Assembly: GCF_901000735.1 (NCBI RefSeq)
Contig: NC_081546.1
Span: forward strand, 18,909,220 to 18,973,219
Direction: 5' to 3'
Length of the DNA stretch: 64,000 nt
Source of the DNA: Corylus avellana
Taxonomy: Eukaryota > Streptophyta > Magnoliopsida > Fagales > Betulaceae
How positions within the stretch are numbered: position 1 is the stretch's first letter; every line of letters begins with the position of its first letter. The notes below the pieces were generated by a model, which saw nothing but the letters and a program-made list of their open reading frames with translations, was not told the origin of the DNA and searched no databases. The translations under genes and the position numbers were made by a program. Below are positions 49,566 through 62,265 of the stretch, one piece after another.

Positions 49566-51416
49566 ACATTGGGTGAACATGGTTGTTTGTGTTGGAACAA
49601 AAGTGGTCCCCAAAGTGTATAATGTTGTCGTGTGAACAAAAGTGGTCCCCAAAGTGCATAATCTTGTCCTGTGAACAAAAGTGGACCCCAAAGTGTATAA
49701 TCTTGTTGGATATAGAATTTTAACTGACTTACCATGAAAGTAGGGTTTTCGGTAAATTGGGGTTTTTGTGAGATGATAGATGAGTTATTAATTTCGTAAT
49801 AATTGGGTAATTTTGTTCATCTTTTTCCCAATAAACCATTAGAGTTTGGCATGAGGTTTGGTGGTTATGGATGAAGGTTGTCTCTTTCCTTTTTCTTTTT
49901 ATTAATCAAGTGAGATATTTGGAGTTGAAAGTAAAAGGAAATAATAACATGTTTGAAAAAAAATTAAAAAATGGTTTGGTTTGATTACAATGACCCTATG
50001 CAAATAATCCCTCATCAATTTCTCTTTCTTCACACTTCACTCTTAGGGCTTTTTATTTCATGGTTTCTTGTGTGTATTAATATCACATGTACTTCTATAT
50101 CCTTTTCACATGTGCATTTTTAATGGTTCTTATGAGAACAGCAAGCTCAATAATAGTCCACATAGAATGGATAAATTATAAAGGTAGTCATAGATGTTAA
50201 ATTTCACATTAATTATTTTCTTGTATGTGTGTATGTAGTTGCAGTGACCCACGCAGGAGCATGTGAATGCATCCACCCATGTTCTTTAAGAGACTATTTA
50301 TTGGCTTGATTGATTAACATGCCAACATGAAACCTTCTAGCCAATTGTCTAAACTTTTTGGGTGGAATTTATTTTATTACTTTCTCTACAAGTGGTATTA
50401 ACATACATCTGGCTTAAAAAATTATAGAGACCTTCTTAGTTCTTAACTTCTTTTCTTATGTTCGTAGAACGTGGTGCCTAGTAATACGTCCCCCAATTTA
50501 ACTTATGCTCTTGAATATGAGTAATTAATATTATACATTTATCTTACTATGCCGACATGGCAGGGCCTAGTAGTCATTATATATGTATATGTATGTCTAT
50601 AGAAATACTACTTGAAAATTATATAGTTTGAGGTAATTAAGAGTTTTGAGACCCTCTATTAGAAGAACCATTTAAAAGGAAATAATAACATGTTTGAAAA
50701 AAAAATTAAAAAATGGTTTGGTTTGTTCAGGTTTAGTTGGAGCTTAGTGTGTTGGTTAATCAAATTGGGGGACGATTAGCATCAACTTAGCATAAATCGG
50801 TTTCTAGTGACGGTTTTATTTCTGTAGCTTATAGTCTATTGAATAAGACATTTTGTTAATGTTGCCTACATGTATCATGCTGACCACTTGAATTCTCTAT
50901 AAATAATAAGGTAAAATCTATACCATTTAGGTCTTTTGAGCTAGAGGTTTCAATAAGTGCGATTTAGGGTATTGGTTAAAATCATTTAATTAGGTAAGTT
51001 TCCTCCTCCTTTTTTTTTTTCTCCTTTTCTTTTTAATGTAATTGACTAAGCTTGACTATTCTATTATGCATGTCTATATTTTTACAGATTTCACTTTAAT
51101 TAGTAATCAGCTACATAATAAAATCAGATTCCATGCAATGTTGAAAATCATTTACTCTAACAGTCAATGTAGTATTATAATTCATATTATTGATGGGACA
51201 CTCCAACTTACGTCATGTGCTCACAAGACACCACGCTACACAATCCTAACCCTAACAAATATTTGAATTATCACCTGGTTGTATTGCTTCCAAAATATTT
51301 GCATGTATTTTTAGGGTTTGAGCTTAGATTTGCATAACTTCATTCTTAAGCAATAATTATATTTGTAAACTTATTTAAAGCTGCTTCTCATACATTTTAT
51401 TCATTAATTTTGTAAG
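49566..51416. other. MULE 5' internal region with short repeats
   Basis: No gene is supported. Three 39-bp tandem units with aacaaaagtgg(t/a)ccccaaagtg start at 49596, 49635 and 49674. A block of about 50 bases, ggaaataataacatgtttga plus the following A-rich stretch, occurs at 49939 and again at 50680. The part from 50900 recurs at the end of the window. Confidence 0.7.
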
Positions 51417-54400
51417 ATGTCTTTCAATCTAGTGTTTGAGATTAGGTATGGCGGTAGATTTGACAGAAGTTGTGGTTGCAATTATGTGGGGGGAGAAGTT
51501 ACTGTTCATGGTTAAGGGTATGATCATGACACCTTGTCCTTTTTTGAGCTTGAAGATATTTGTAAAAACTACGGTTACAAGCCAAGGGATCTAATATACT
51601 TCAAAGAACCTGATAAGACGTTAATGGGTGGTTTACATTTAATCAGCTCTGATGCCGACGTATTGTTCATGGTTGGTTGCCATAAAGGGCAATATATTGT
51701 GCATTTGTATGTTGTGTGTTTTGGGGAGGGTCAGGGTGATGTTCAGGATTACGATGGAGAAGATGATGATGAAGAGGAAGGAAGGGTTGATTACAATGAC
51801 CCTTGGTGGAAAGGCAAACTTAATGATGATGCGGATTTATTTGATGTAGATGTTGACATAGGCGATACTGGAACTGGAGCAACCGGAGCAGGAACTAGTG
51901 AAGCTAGAACTGTTGGTGATGGTGATGGTGGTTATGACAATGAGGGTGAGGAGGAAGAAATAGGTGATGAAGAAGATGGGAACCATGGTGAGGCCCACGG
52001 AACTGATGCTTCTATTAGGTCCGAAAGTGGGCGTAAAAAAAATAAAAAATTTAAAGTAGATGATGATGACACAAACTCTGAAATGGCTAGAAGTGACATA
52101 ATGGAGTCACCACCCAGTAGTGATGAGGAAGCTGAAGGGACATCTACAAAAACGCCCGAATTTCAGCGAATGGACCTAGTTAACTCAGAGCTGCATCTCT
52201 ACATGACTTGCCCAGACATACAAACATTTAGAGAAGCTGTTAAAGAGTACAATCTTTTGAGGGGCAAGGAAATTAGGTTCAAAAAGAATGAAAGAAGAAA
52301 GTCTATTGTTGTGTGTAGGGATGACAAGTGTCAGTACCGAGTATATGCAAGGCAAGTTTCTGATGAACAAACATTTCAGATAAGATCTATGTAGCCTAAA
52401 CATGTGTGTGGTAGGCAATACAAAAACTCCATTGTAAACTCAACTTGGATATCGAACAAGTTGATTGAGAAGTTACGAATTCAGCCGAATATGCCCTTGA
52501 ATGTCATACAACATGAAGTGAAGGAGAAGTGGGAAGTGGATGTGAGTCCAAGGGGCAACTATTAGCTGCAGTTGGAAGGGATGAGAATAATAATATGTAC
52601 GCAATCGCATTTGCTGTTGTCGAAGCTGAGACCAAGGACTCTTGGACATGGTTTTTGGAAACCCTAGTGTCCGATCTTGGAGTGCATGAAAGGGGCTGCA
52701 GACCAACATTTATTTCGGATAGACAAAAGTAAGTTATGTTACAATTAATTTTTGCTCATAATTTTCAAATCACACTTAAACAAATTTGTTAAATAATTTT
52801 ATTATTTTGGTCATTTTTTCATGCATTATGATTTTGGTCATTTTTTCATGCATTATGAATTTGTTGTGCAAGGTCTCATGTCAGCTTTAGAGTCTATGCT
52901 TCCAACAGCGGATCATCGAATTTGTGTTAGGCATCTGTATGCTAACTTCAGAGACTTGGAAGGCCATAAAGGATTGGCATTGAAAGAGCAGTTGTGGGCT
53001 GCAGCAACCGCATACACTGAACATGAGTTTACAACTCATATGGAAGAATCGAAGAAACTTAGTAAGGATGCATACGATTACTTGAACAAGCTTGACCCAG
53101 TGGGTGGTCTCGGGCTTGGTTTAGTGAATCTCCAAGGTGTGAGTTGCTGGTGAACAATATCTATGAGTGTTTCAACTCATACATCCTCAAGGCTCGTGAC
53201 AAGCCTATTTTGACAATGTTGGAAATGATAAGCAAAAAGTTGTTGAGGAGATATCAGGCTAAGAGGGAAGGGATTGCGAAGTTGACAGGGAGGTTGTGCC
53301 CTAGGATTGTGCAAAAATTGGAGGCAATTGGGTTGGACGCAATGGACTGCATTGCAGCCTATGTTGGTGATGGAATGTTTGAGGTTTCTGCTCCCAGCAA
53401 CATATAGTATGTGGTAGACCTACGTAGAAGACGATGTGGTTGCAGGCAATGGGAAATCACTGGAATCCCCTGTCCCCATGCATTTACTGCTGTACTCTAT
53501 GATTGTGGGAATCCGAAGGACTATGTTGATGAATGCTACACAATCGAGACGTACAAGAAGGCATATGCACCAATAATTTACCCAATGCCTAGTGAGGAAC
53601 AATGGATAAAGACCAGACATGATCATTTGGAACCACCTACAATTAGAGTAGCCCCCGAGAGACCAAAGAGGTTAAGAAAGAGGGCTCCTAATGAGAGTAG
53701 GGACCCAAAAAATCCTAACCGAATTAGGAAATTTGGAGCAAGGATGAGATGTGCGAAGTGTACTGGTTTGGGTCACAATAAGAGGAGCTGTCTACTTAAT
53801 CAATCTTCAGGAAGTCAGCTTAATACCCACCCTATAGCAAGTGTAAGTGTTATTCAACCCTATTAAATCGTCCTTAATATATAACCTGGTTTTAACTGGC
53901 TTGTTTTAGACTTTGTATGACATGCTAATATTTGTTTCCAATTTTTTATGCAGTCACAAAGTGTTGGGTCCAATACTCGAACAACTAGTAAAAGCAAGGC
54001 ACGTGTTGTGGGCAAGGTAGACATTTTTAGGCGCTTGTACTGCCATTTTTTTACGGTTTGTAGGCAAATGTAGTCACTTGACAATTGTTACATTTGATGT
54101 TAGTAGAAAGCTAAGGCGGTGAAAAGTAGTGGCAGTGGTGGTCCCAGCCAGTCATCAAATGCAGTAAAGGTACTTAGAAATTATGTTGTTTTAGTAGTAG
54201 GTTTTCTCATACCCAATGCATTAGCTAATTTTTATTAGTTCATAATTTGTTCTTACTTTCTATGGTCTTGTTTAGAATAAAGAGGACTTGAATAAGAACA
54301 ATACAGCATCTGGGTACTGGTCCACAAGCATCCACCATACTCAAGGTACTTAACTATATGATAGCCATCTTTACTTTGTACATTTATTCACCTAAACCCT

Positions 54401-55172
54401 AATATGACATATAACATCTTTGCTTTTGCAGAAGGGTAAGGGGAAAGTTTAGCCTACACATGCTCCACGTGGATTTGTAATCCCCAGACTTGTTGATCAA
54501 AGAGAGCACACACCTCCCCCTGGATTTGGAGTTGAAAGAGGAGCAACACCTGCACCTGTTGAAGACCAATATACCGATCTCGCCCCCTATGAACCTGGGG
54601 CAGGAGTTACCTTACCTGCAGCATAGGGCAGAGTGGAAGGTACAGAAGATGCCCTTGAAATTCCTGTAATGGTCATAGGAGGTCCTGCATCAAGGACTCG
54701 TACATCTGATAGGATTAGAGGTATTTTTCGTAGTACACCGACCAAGGCTCCTGTACATATTGACCTCACTGAAAAGGTCTCCGCTGGAACCCAACCTTCA
54801 CGTATAGGGCCTAGAACTAGAGGTGGTGGAACTGGACGGAAAACTATGGGTGGTGGACCTAGAAGGGCTAAAATGGGGAGGGGATTTGCAATTCGAGGTG
54901 GTGGAGGCAGAGGTGGTGTAGGCATTGATGTTGCAGGCAGAGGTGGTGTAGGCAGAGGTGGGGTAGGCATAAGTGTTGCAGGCAGAAGTGGTGCAAGCAG
55001 AGGTGGTATAGCTGCACCTACTACTGCTGCACCTCCTCATGCTGATGGTACTGTAGAAAAGTCTGATAATATCGCAAAGTTGAAAGGAAAACGCATTGCA
55101 ACAACAGTAGAAAAGGGTATTGAAATTATGGAAGCCAAGAGGAAACGGCTCAATCCACAATGGAAGCCGTAA
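51417..55172 (+). pseudogene. MuDR-type transposase gene (damaged)
   Basis: The ATG at 51417 starts a PB1-like domain (MSFNLVFEIRYGGRFDRSCG), interrupted by a TAA near 51513. An acidic linker follows, then the Mutator DNA-binding domain (FREAVKEYNLLRGKEIRF near 52230). The MULE catalytic domain is present in part: QLLAAVGRDENNNMYAIAFA and PTFISDRQKGL. A deletion of roughly 100 codons near 52530 removes the segment that should carry the first catalytic Asp. An intron spans about 52730-52871, and a frameshift lies near 53105. A SWIM zinc finger (CGCRQWEITGIPCPHA) and a CCHC knuckle (CAKCTGLGHNKRSC) follow. Small downstream exons (53955 on) add a Gly/Arg-rich tail to 55172. Confidence 0.85.
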
Positions 55173-55369
55173 AGTCATGGACAATTGATGTAGATGTGTT
55201 TTTTGTGGTTTTGATATGTTTCATTTTTTGGTAATGTGTATGGATAACAATATATGTGATTTTCATTTGTAATGTGTATGGATAACAATATATGTGGTTG
55301 GTTGTTGGATATATGTATGGATAAAAGCATATGTGGTAGGAAGTTGGTAATGTGTTGCAGATAAGTTTT

Positions 55370-56060
55370 TACTTGGTTGGAAGTAGGTCGGAAATATGTG
55401 GACACTTTTTTATATGGAAATTGTGAATGTGTTGCTTGGTTACTTGCTGCAGTTTTTTTTTTGTTTAATATGTGGAGGCGCATACTTTTTACTTGGTTGG
55501 AAGTAGGATACAAATATTGAGATATTTGCATGGAAATTATTCATGTATTGCAGGCTTACTTGCTTGTTGGAGATTGATTTTGGTTTAAGATGTGAACGTA
55601 CATAGTTTTGACTTGGTTGGAAGTAGATGAAAGAAGAAATGTGGACATTTGTTTTATGGAAATTGTGAATGTGTTGTATGCTTGTAATTACTTGTTGTAG
55701 ATTTATTTTTGTTTAATATGTGGAGGTACATACTTTTTACTTGGTTGGAAGTAGGATACAAATATTGAGATATTTGCAGGGAAATTATTCATGTATTGCA
55801 GGCTTACTTACTTGTTGGAGATTGATTTTGGTTTAAGATGTGAACGTACATAGTTTTGACTTGGTTGGAAGTAGATGAAAGAAGAAATGTGGACATTTGT
55901 TTTATGGAAATTGTGAATGTGTTGTATGCATGTAATTACTTGTTGTAGATTTATTTTTGTTTAAGATGTGGAAGTACATAGTTTTTACTTGGTTGGAAGT
56001 AGGTTGGAAATGTGGACATTTTTTATGGAAATTCTGGATGTATTGTAGGCTTAATTATTT
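55370..56060. repeat. Tandem repeat of about 125/249 bp between the two MULE genes
   Basis: The phrase tggagg(c/t)(g/a)catactttttacttgg occurs at 55472 and 55721, and a close variant at 55968, spaced 249 and 247 bases. A diverged half-unit (acatagttttgacttggttg) lies between them. The array sits downstream of the transposase gene. From 56060 to 57136 the sequence is unique and AT-rich without a recognisable gene. Confidence 0.8.
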
Positions 56061-57139
56061 GTTGAAGATTATTTTCTATTTACAATGTTTTCTTTTTCCG
56101 TTTCCATGATTTATAGTGTTATTGGGACTCGTTTTAAGTCATTTTAGCTTTAGATTTGCGTATTTGAAATGATTATTTGTAGGGTTATGCACAAGGTTGG
56201 GGTTGGGGTTGGGGTTGGTTTGGTGTGGTTTGGTTGGTTGATGACCTATCTCACGCTAAGTCATAACAATCTTCGCTTTCCATTTGGTGGTTTTAAATGA
56301 TTGTATTATTGAATTTTCATAATATATGCCTGCAAGATTCGTGTGTGTGCTTGTGTGATTATGTTGGCCCATGGACCAAAATATCTTAAAAGACTACAAA
56401 ATTATTGCTTGGTTACCAAATTGTGCACTATAAACTAAGATAAATTATCGAAGGCTTTTTTTGGTTGCTGTTTTTGTACCTATGCCACAAATCTAAGATG
56501 TGGTGAAGTTGATTTGTATCTCATGTCTTTCATAATGGGTATAGATTTTCATAATTCTCAACTCGGTTGTGGAATTAAAGGTTTTCCTTTTCAATAATTT
56601 GCAAGTCGGTAGTGGAATTGTCAAGTACATGTATTATAATTCTCTAGTAAATCGTCATTACAACACCCATTTAAATTATAAAGGCTGAGAAGAATTTTTT
56701 TAATAAGGTCCACCACTTGTAATGATAAATGTTATTTTTAAAAGGTAAAAAATCAAACTCAAAATACCCAAGTGACTTTATGGTCAAATGCATGGCATAC
56801 ACGCAATTCATGTATACGTAAAATAGGAAATTACAGTCATAGCAACTAATAAATTCATTAAAAAGTACATTACATTTCAGATAAGCTTCTAGAATTACAC
56901 GGCTCTAAAATGTACGACATTGTGCTCCAACAATTACTTATGTTACAAAATACCACATTGTGCTCCCAAAATAACACAAACATAAAAAAACACAATGTCA
57001 TCTCAAAATTACATAGACCTCAGTTCAACTTCAAACGGCCAAGCTTGCATTCATACGGACCACTTGAAGTGTATCCAAATAACAAAACGAAAATGACACT
57101 TAAACAAATTACCCAGGAACACGTAAGAATTGTTTGTTA

Positions 57140-58693
57140 ATTCTTCTTAACTACATGGAGTTTGATCTCCCCAATCTCTACTTCCTTCTGATACCGAGCA
57201 ATTTCTTTATCCATTTCTACCTTCAAGCACAGATTTTCTCTCTCCATTTCTACCTTCACCTTACTGACTTCAACTTGAACCATGTCTTCACACCGCTTTG
57301 CTTCTAACAACAATTTTTGGTGCTTTCGCCAGAACCAAGTTCCAACCCTTTTGCATTTCACACACAGCTAAGGATCAACCCATTCAAAGTAACCACAATC
57401 TCGGTTGATCTATAAAATAGTAAACAAATATTAATCACCAATCTAAACACATACAATATTACTTTATAATGACAAAATATTAATCACCAATCTAAACACA
57501 TACAATATTACACATACCCATTTTTTATAGTTACATATAAAATAGCTAAATGGTGAAGTTTTTTTCACAATCAATTTTTTTTTTCCGCTACACTATCGAA
57601 TATGATAGTGTAGTTGAAAAACCATTACACATAAAATTCGATACCTAAACCCTAAACCATTACACAAGCATCACGCCTAACCATTACACATAAAATTTTA
57701 AAATGCATAAACCTTATGGATGCTCTTATATATTGACAATAGAAGCCATGCGCGAGAAGTATGGCATGTTCAAACCACTCATGTTCAAACCCTAAACCCT
57801 AAACAAATTATAACAAATAACTAAACCCTAAAATAACCCAACAAAGAACCCACAACCATCACTACTCAACTTAAACACACATAACCAACAACGAAAATTA
57901 AAACCCTAAACAAGAAACTCAAACAAGAAATTATCAATACTTACCCTAAACCCTAAAGAACACCCTACAAAAATTACAACCATAAACAAGAAATGGATAA
58001 AGAGTTTGAAGAACTTGCACAAATCTTGGTTTTCAATCATTTCACAAGCATCACACCTAAACAAATTATAACAAATAACTAAACTCTAAAATAACCCAAC
58101 AAAGAACCCACAACCATCACTACTCAACTTAAACACACATAACCAACAACGAAAATTAAAACCATAAACAAGAAATTATCAATACTTACCCTAAACCCTA
58201 AAGAACACCCTACAAAAATTACAACCATAAACAAGAAATGGATAAAGAGTTTGAAGAACTTGCCCAAATTTTGGTTTTCAACCATTACACAAGCATCACA
58301 CCTAAACAAATTATAACAAATAACTAAACCCTAAAATAACCAACAAAGAACCCACAACCATCACTACTCAACTTAAACACACATAACCAACAACGAAAAT
58401 TAAAACCATAAACAAGAAATTCAAACAAGAAATTATCAATACTTATCCTAAACCCTAAAGAACCTAATACGAAAATTACAACCATAAACAAGAAATTACG
58501 TATTTGAAGAACTTACCCAAATTTTCGCAACACTCATCATAAACATAAAACGTGCCTTGTAATTTTCGCAACCCACAAACCTCCTCCTGAAATTGAGCTC
58601 TGTTTGAGCTGCTTTTACAACCATCAGCCGCTCACAGTTGCAAAGCCTCTGTGGTGAAGATGAAGTTCCAGAACTTGAGGTATACTCCATCAT
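57140..58693 (-). pseudogene. zf-GRF zinc-finger and coiled-coil gene carried by the MULE
   Basis: From the ATG at 58693, exon 1 reads MMEYTSSSGTSSSPQRLCNC, then an ELNFRRRFVGCENYK stretch. Exon 2, from about 57409, reads DCGYFEWVDP, a stop, then LCVKCKRVGTWFWRK and a charged coiled coil to 57140. Together CNC, C in VGCENYK and CGYFEW make the GRF-type zinc finger (zf-GRF), a nucleic-acid-binding fold. The exact exon ends are uncertain, and the in-frame TAG after WVDP suggests decay. A tandem repeat fills the intron. Its role is unknown; by position it is the counterpart of maize mudrB, but I see no sequence similarity to claim. Confidence 0.7.
57801..58540. repeat. Three tandem units of 245-258 bp in the zf-GRF intron
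   Basis: The phrase aaacaaattataacaaataa recurs at 57801, 58059 and 58304. Each unit contains telomere-like aaaccctaaa words and ends in a copy of sequence resembling the 3' border of exon 1 (gaagaacttgcccaaatttt). A separate 50-base direct repeat (aatctaaacacatacaata) lies at about 57437 and 57487. Confidence 0.85.
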
Positions 58694-58708
58694 TTCTCTC
58701 TCTCTTCG

Positions 58709-59351
58709 CAATAAATCAATATACAATAAAAAAACAAAAATTTGTTAACAATAAATCAACATCACAGAGTTAGGGATAACCAAATTAAAAACCCCCTCAA
58801 GAAAACCCCAATTTACGAAAAACCCTAGAACGCTACTACACAGTTCGGTGTAAATTTACGAATCAAATGAGGGCAAAAACTTACCTCGTTGTACACAAAT
58901 GCGCAAAGCTCCAAACTTTGGGTTGATCTCGAGTGGGTGTCGGGTAGATTGTCGAGTGGCTGTCGGAGGTAGGTTCTACCTCTCTCGGGTCCCTTTCGCT
59001 AGTGAGTCAGCAATGTCCTCCCCTCCCTCGTGCGTGCTTCGGGTTTTTTCACACTTTTCAGTTTTGTTTATTTGTTGTAGTAACTAAGTCTGGGTTGGGT
59101 TGGGTTGGGGGTTGGGTCAGCAGGGTTGGGGCGTGGGTCAGCTGGGTTAGGGCGTGGGTCAGCCGGGTTAGGGAGTGAGTGAGGGTGTAACCACTTGAGG
59201 GGGTATTTTGGGCACTAAACCGCATAAAACTGACGGAATGTCTGAAGTGCAAAAAATTGAAACTTTAGGGGAGTGGATTGCAAAAATTGAAACTTTGGAG
59301 GCAGAATTGCAAATCGCTAACAACTTTGGAGGGGTAAACTGTAATTTTCCC
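58709..59351 (-). repeat. Right terminal inverted repeat of the MULE
   Basis: This is the partner of 48897-49565. The start codon of the zf-GRF gene (58693) lies only some 15 bases inside it, so the repeat probably supplies that gene's promoter and leader. Confidence 0.88.
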
Positions 59352-61090
59352 ATAAAAGAAATAATGACTGCTTTGCATAAGTTTTGTATATATGTCTATA
59401 AAATGTAATTTATAATATTGACATTGATGCTTATGAACGATTCTTGCTTAGATATGCTTGTATGCATGTGTTTTCGCTTAAAGGGTTGTGGAATGCATGA
59501 AAATGTGTGTCGCTGGGTTATATGGTATAAATGATATGCAATGGCTTAGATGTATTCATATGTATATTTCTAAAGCGGGATATATATACTAACTTAATAT
59601 GTTGTAAAGACTTGTTTCTTTGCAGTTATAGTTTGCTTTGATAGACTATAAAACCTATCGCACCTCTTATTGTAAACTCATGGTAGAAAATTTTATAAAA
59701 GTCGGCTCAGAGATAAACGCAAGTGATTTCTATACTTAATGAGACTGTGGACTCACATGCCTATGTTATTGTAGAAAACCCACAATCACATAGACATTAT
59801 TGTTACACGTGTTGAGGATGTAGATGATGACCCGATGGCCTCATAGTTGGGCTACTATGGTTGAGGTTATGGGATGCCTTGTGTTTTGTTAGACTAATAC
59901 ATTAGTCCACCTTTTGTGTACATCATTTTTGTGGCATATCTATGTTGGGGATTGTGCCTCAAATTCCATTGATTTTATATCCATATTGACATTCAATGTT
60001 TGTAATGAATATAAGTTTTATTTATTGATTAAATCATTTTGAGCATATGTCATATAAAATATCTTTACATGCTTATTACAAAAGTTCGTCATATTTATTG
60101 TGCATGTGAAAGGTCATAGAATTACATCGATTATGGATATGGGTGTGAGTAACGTGATTATCACATAAGGTCTTAATCCATAATCATGTAGTCTTAAAAT
60201 AGAAAGTTCACAGTCAGTAAATGGAACTTGGCATTCAATTTTGAGAAAGAATATTACACATCGAATTGCAGTGATCTACCTTGATCAAGCGAATAAAAGA
60301 CTTCGGATTGATGTGTAGGTGCTAATGTTGGGATCAATAGTGTAAAAAAAAAAAAAAAAAAAAAAAAATTACTTTATGCAGTAAAAAAAAAAAGATCCAC
60401 AAGACCTTGAGCCTTCAAGAGAAACATGAAAAAATTCAAGCACAACATATAAGTTATCGTTACTTACATGTACCTTCGGCCTTTCCTAGGCATTAGGGTG
60501 TAGGACTGAGCAATTCACGTTCAATCATATGAGCAAACTAGTAGTAGGAATTGATGCTCATCATATCTTGTTATTCGCCTTCTTTGTGTTCTTCGTGTTC
60601 TTCAAGAACTTGATGTTCTTCGTGTAATCTCTAAGTCGCAAAATTGAGTGGAGTACCTTTTGCTTCACTATGACACCTCTATTTATAATATTGGGAACGT
60701 GAGAGATGAGGGAAACCATATGGGACTGAGATTAGTAGTGTACGGCCAAGGAAAACCAACCATGGGGAGAAATATTCTCCCCATGCGGCTAGGACAAGGG
60801 TTTTAACACTAGCCCACTCCCACATGTCTTCTAGCTTGGGCTAGGTATGTATCATTTGCTAATCTAGCCAGTTTCTATAGTAACGAACGAGTTTATACAA
60901 TATTGAGCTTAACCAAGCGAGTATCGAGCGTACTGGCTCGTTTATGACCCTATATCCAAGTGTCATACATGTCAATTTATCAAGTTTTTTTTTTTGAAAA
61001 TCACAGGCTTAAGTTTATTTATATGACCACGTGGTAGTTTCTAATTAGTTTGATGTGTACTTTCATTATCTTTATGGGCAAAAGATAGAT
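59352..61090. other. Unclassified AT-rich region, possible solo LTR
   Basis: No gene is evident. From about 59944 (tgttggggattgtgcctcaa) the sequence has the look of a Ty1-type LTR, with a TATA-like tatttataata near 60670, but no partner repeat or target duplication was found. A poly(A) run of 27 bases lies at 60342-60368. Confidence 0.3.
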
Positions 61091-61096
61091 GAATGG

Positions 61097-61189
61097 ACAT
61101 GTCCGCACAATGGGAGAAAAATGGGGGAAAGAGATTCAAACTAGTGACCATAGCTTCATAAGATGTGATTTCCAGCCAATTGAGCTACC
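61097..61189 (-). mobile_element. tRNA-derived SINE fragment
   Basis: On the minus strand it reads GGTAGCTCAATTGGCTGG and GGTCACTAGTTTGAATC, close to the SINE at 134-235. It ends at a shared acatgtcc phrase. No poly(A) tail or target duplication is clear, so it is older or truncated. Confidence 0.65.
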
Positions 61190-62150
61190 AATTTTTATGT
61201 TTAAACATATATTATCTATGTTATAAATTGAAAATTAATCGAAACTTTGTAAAATTGTTAAATCACATGTACTAAAAAAAAAATTAACCATAAAAAAATG
61301 GGACTGAAGCTGTGGCTGTGCCTTACAAAATGGGATAACCGAAGGTAATAAAAAAATAAAAAATAAAAACCCGAGTAGAGGATTTCTTTACTTGGAGTAA
61401 TATACAAAAGAGGCAATGCCTTTGGAATAGTGACTTGTATTTGATGGTGTCAAATTACGAATTTCCCCTTTATTATTATGTGACCCAGTTTAATTGGTAA
61501 GGACATAATAAATATTATTGGGGGCTATTTTGTCTTTTCCATGCCTTCAATGCGGGTTGAATAGTGGTTTTTATTTGATCATGCCAAGTTACTGTTTTGT
61601 CCCTTGGTTATTAAAGAGAATTTTTTTTTTCGAGTGGCTTTTCTCTCTTTTGAGTTTTTGTTTTCACAAATCTTTTTTTATTGCGTACAAGGTTACCAAT
61701 TTGCCCTCATTAGTCTTCATATAGATTAAATATTTCATTGGTTTTTTTGGTATTTTTCCATCTTTCTCATCTTCCAACACCTTCTTCTCCTTCATCAATA
61801 GATTTCTTCTCTTTCAACAAATTGGTTTTCTCTCTTTCGATAAATTTTTTCCAAATTTTCTGTTATTTCTTCTCTCTGACAACAGCCATACCGAAGGACG
61901 ACTTCATCTACCCAATGCATCCTCAAATCGTAGATCTTGTTCTCTTTTCTATTTTGACCATCTTTGCTTCTACTCCTTTCTTCACATTTTCATGGTTTAG
62001 TTGCTTAGAAAAAGAACGATTCCAATTAAGATTTGCATCTACTCTTCGACATCCCAATAGAGGAAGGAGAAAAAAGTCATAACATGTTTCTTCCACAAAA
62101 GATATGTGGCAAAGAGTGACCCACTGTGAAGCCGGGAACGATTCCAATTA
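61190..62150. other. Unclassified region upstream of the MED8 fragment
   Basis: A 114-codon open frame lies at 61738-62082, but it is T-rich, has no recognised motif and is not supported as a gene. The 21 bases around gaacgattccaattaagatt occur twice, at about 62014 and 62137. I see nothing else. Confidence 0.4.
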
Positions 62151-62156
62151 AGATTT

Positions 62157-62265
62157 GTATGTATGTATGTATGTATGTGTGTGTGTATGTATGTATGTAT
62201 GTATGTATGTACATCTATGTACGTATGTCTGTTTGTATGTATGTATGTATGTATGTATGTATGTA
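62157..62265. repeat. (TATG)n microsatellite
   Basis: The stretch consists of tatg repeats with a few interruptions (tgtgtgtg, acatctatgtacg). It generates long artificial frames in all phases. Confidence 0.95.

Larger units (their letters stand above)
48897..59351. mobile_element. MuDR-like MULE, 10.5 kb, with long terminal inverted repeats
   Basis: The left end GGGAAAATTACAGTTTACCC and the right end in reverse complement agree, and similarity continues inward for about 650 bases on both sides. Inside are a MuDR-family transposase gene on the plus strand and a zf-GRF gene on the minus strand, pointing at each other. Tandem repeats separate them. No convincing 9-bp target duplication surrounds it: the left flank is a run of att and the right flank is ataaaagaa. 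Both genes are damaged, so the copy is probably immobile on its own. Confidence 0.88.

Noticed and set aside
55175..55531. Minus-strand open frame of 118 codons opposite the tandem repeat
   Set aside because: It is composed of repeated His, Ile and Tyr codons derived from the AT-rich tandem array and has no start context or domain.
57775..58480. Interstitial telomere array (aaaccctaaa words)
   Set aside because: Words occur singly or as pairs inside a 250-bp unit; there is no continuous run of the seven-base plant telomere repeat.
55370..58540. CRISPR-like regularly spaced repeats
   Set aside because: This is a plant transposon; units are 125-258 bp tandem repeats without unique spacers.
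61738..62082. A 114-codon open frame as a gene
   Set aside because: It is T-rich and hydrophobic by composition, lacks a recognisable motif and lies in a region with short direct repeats.
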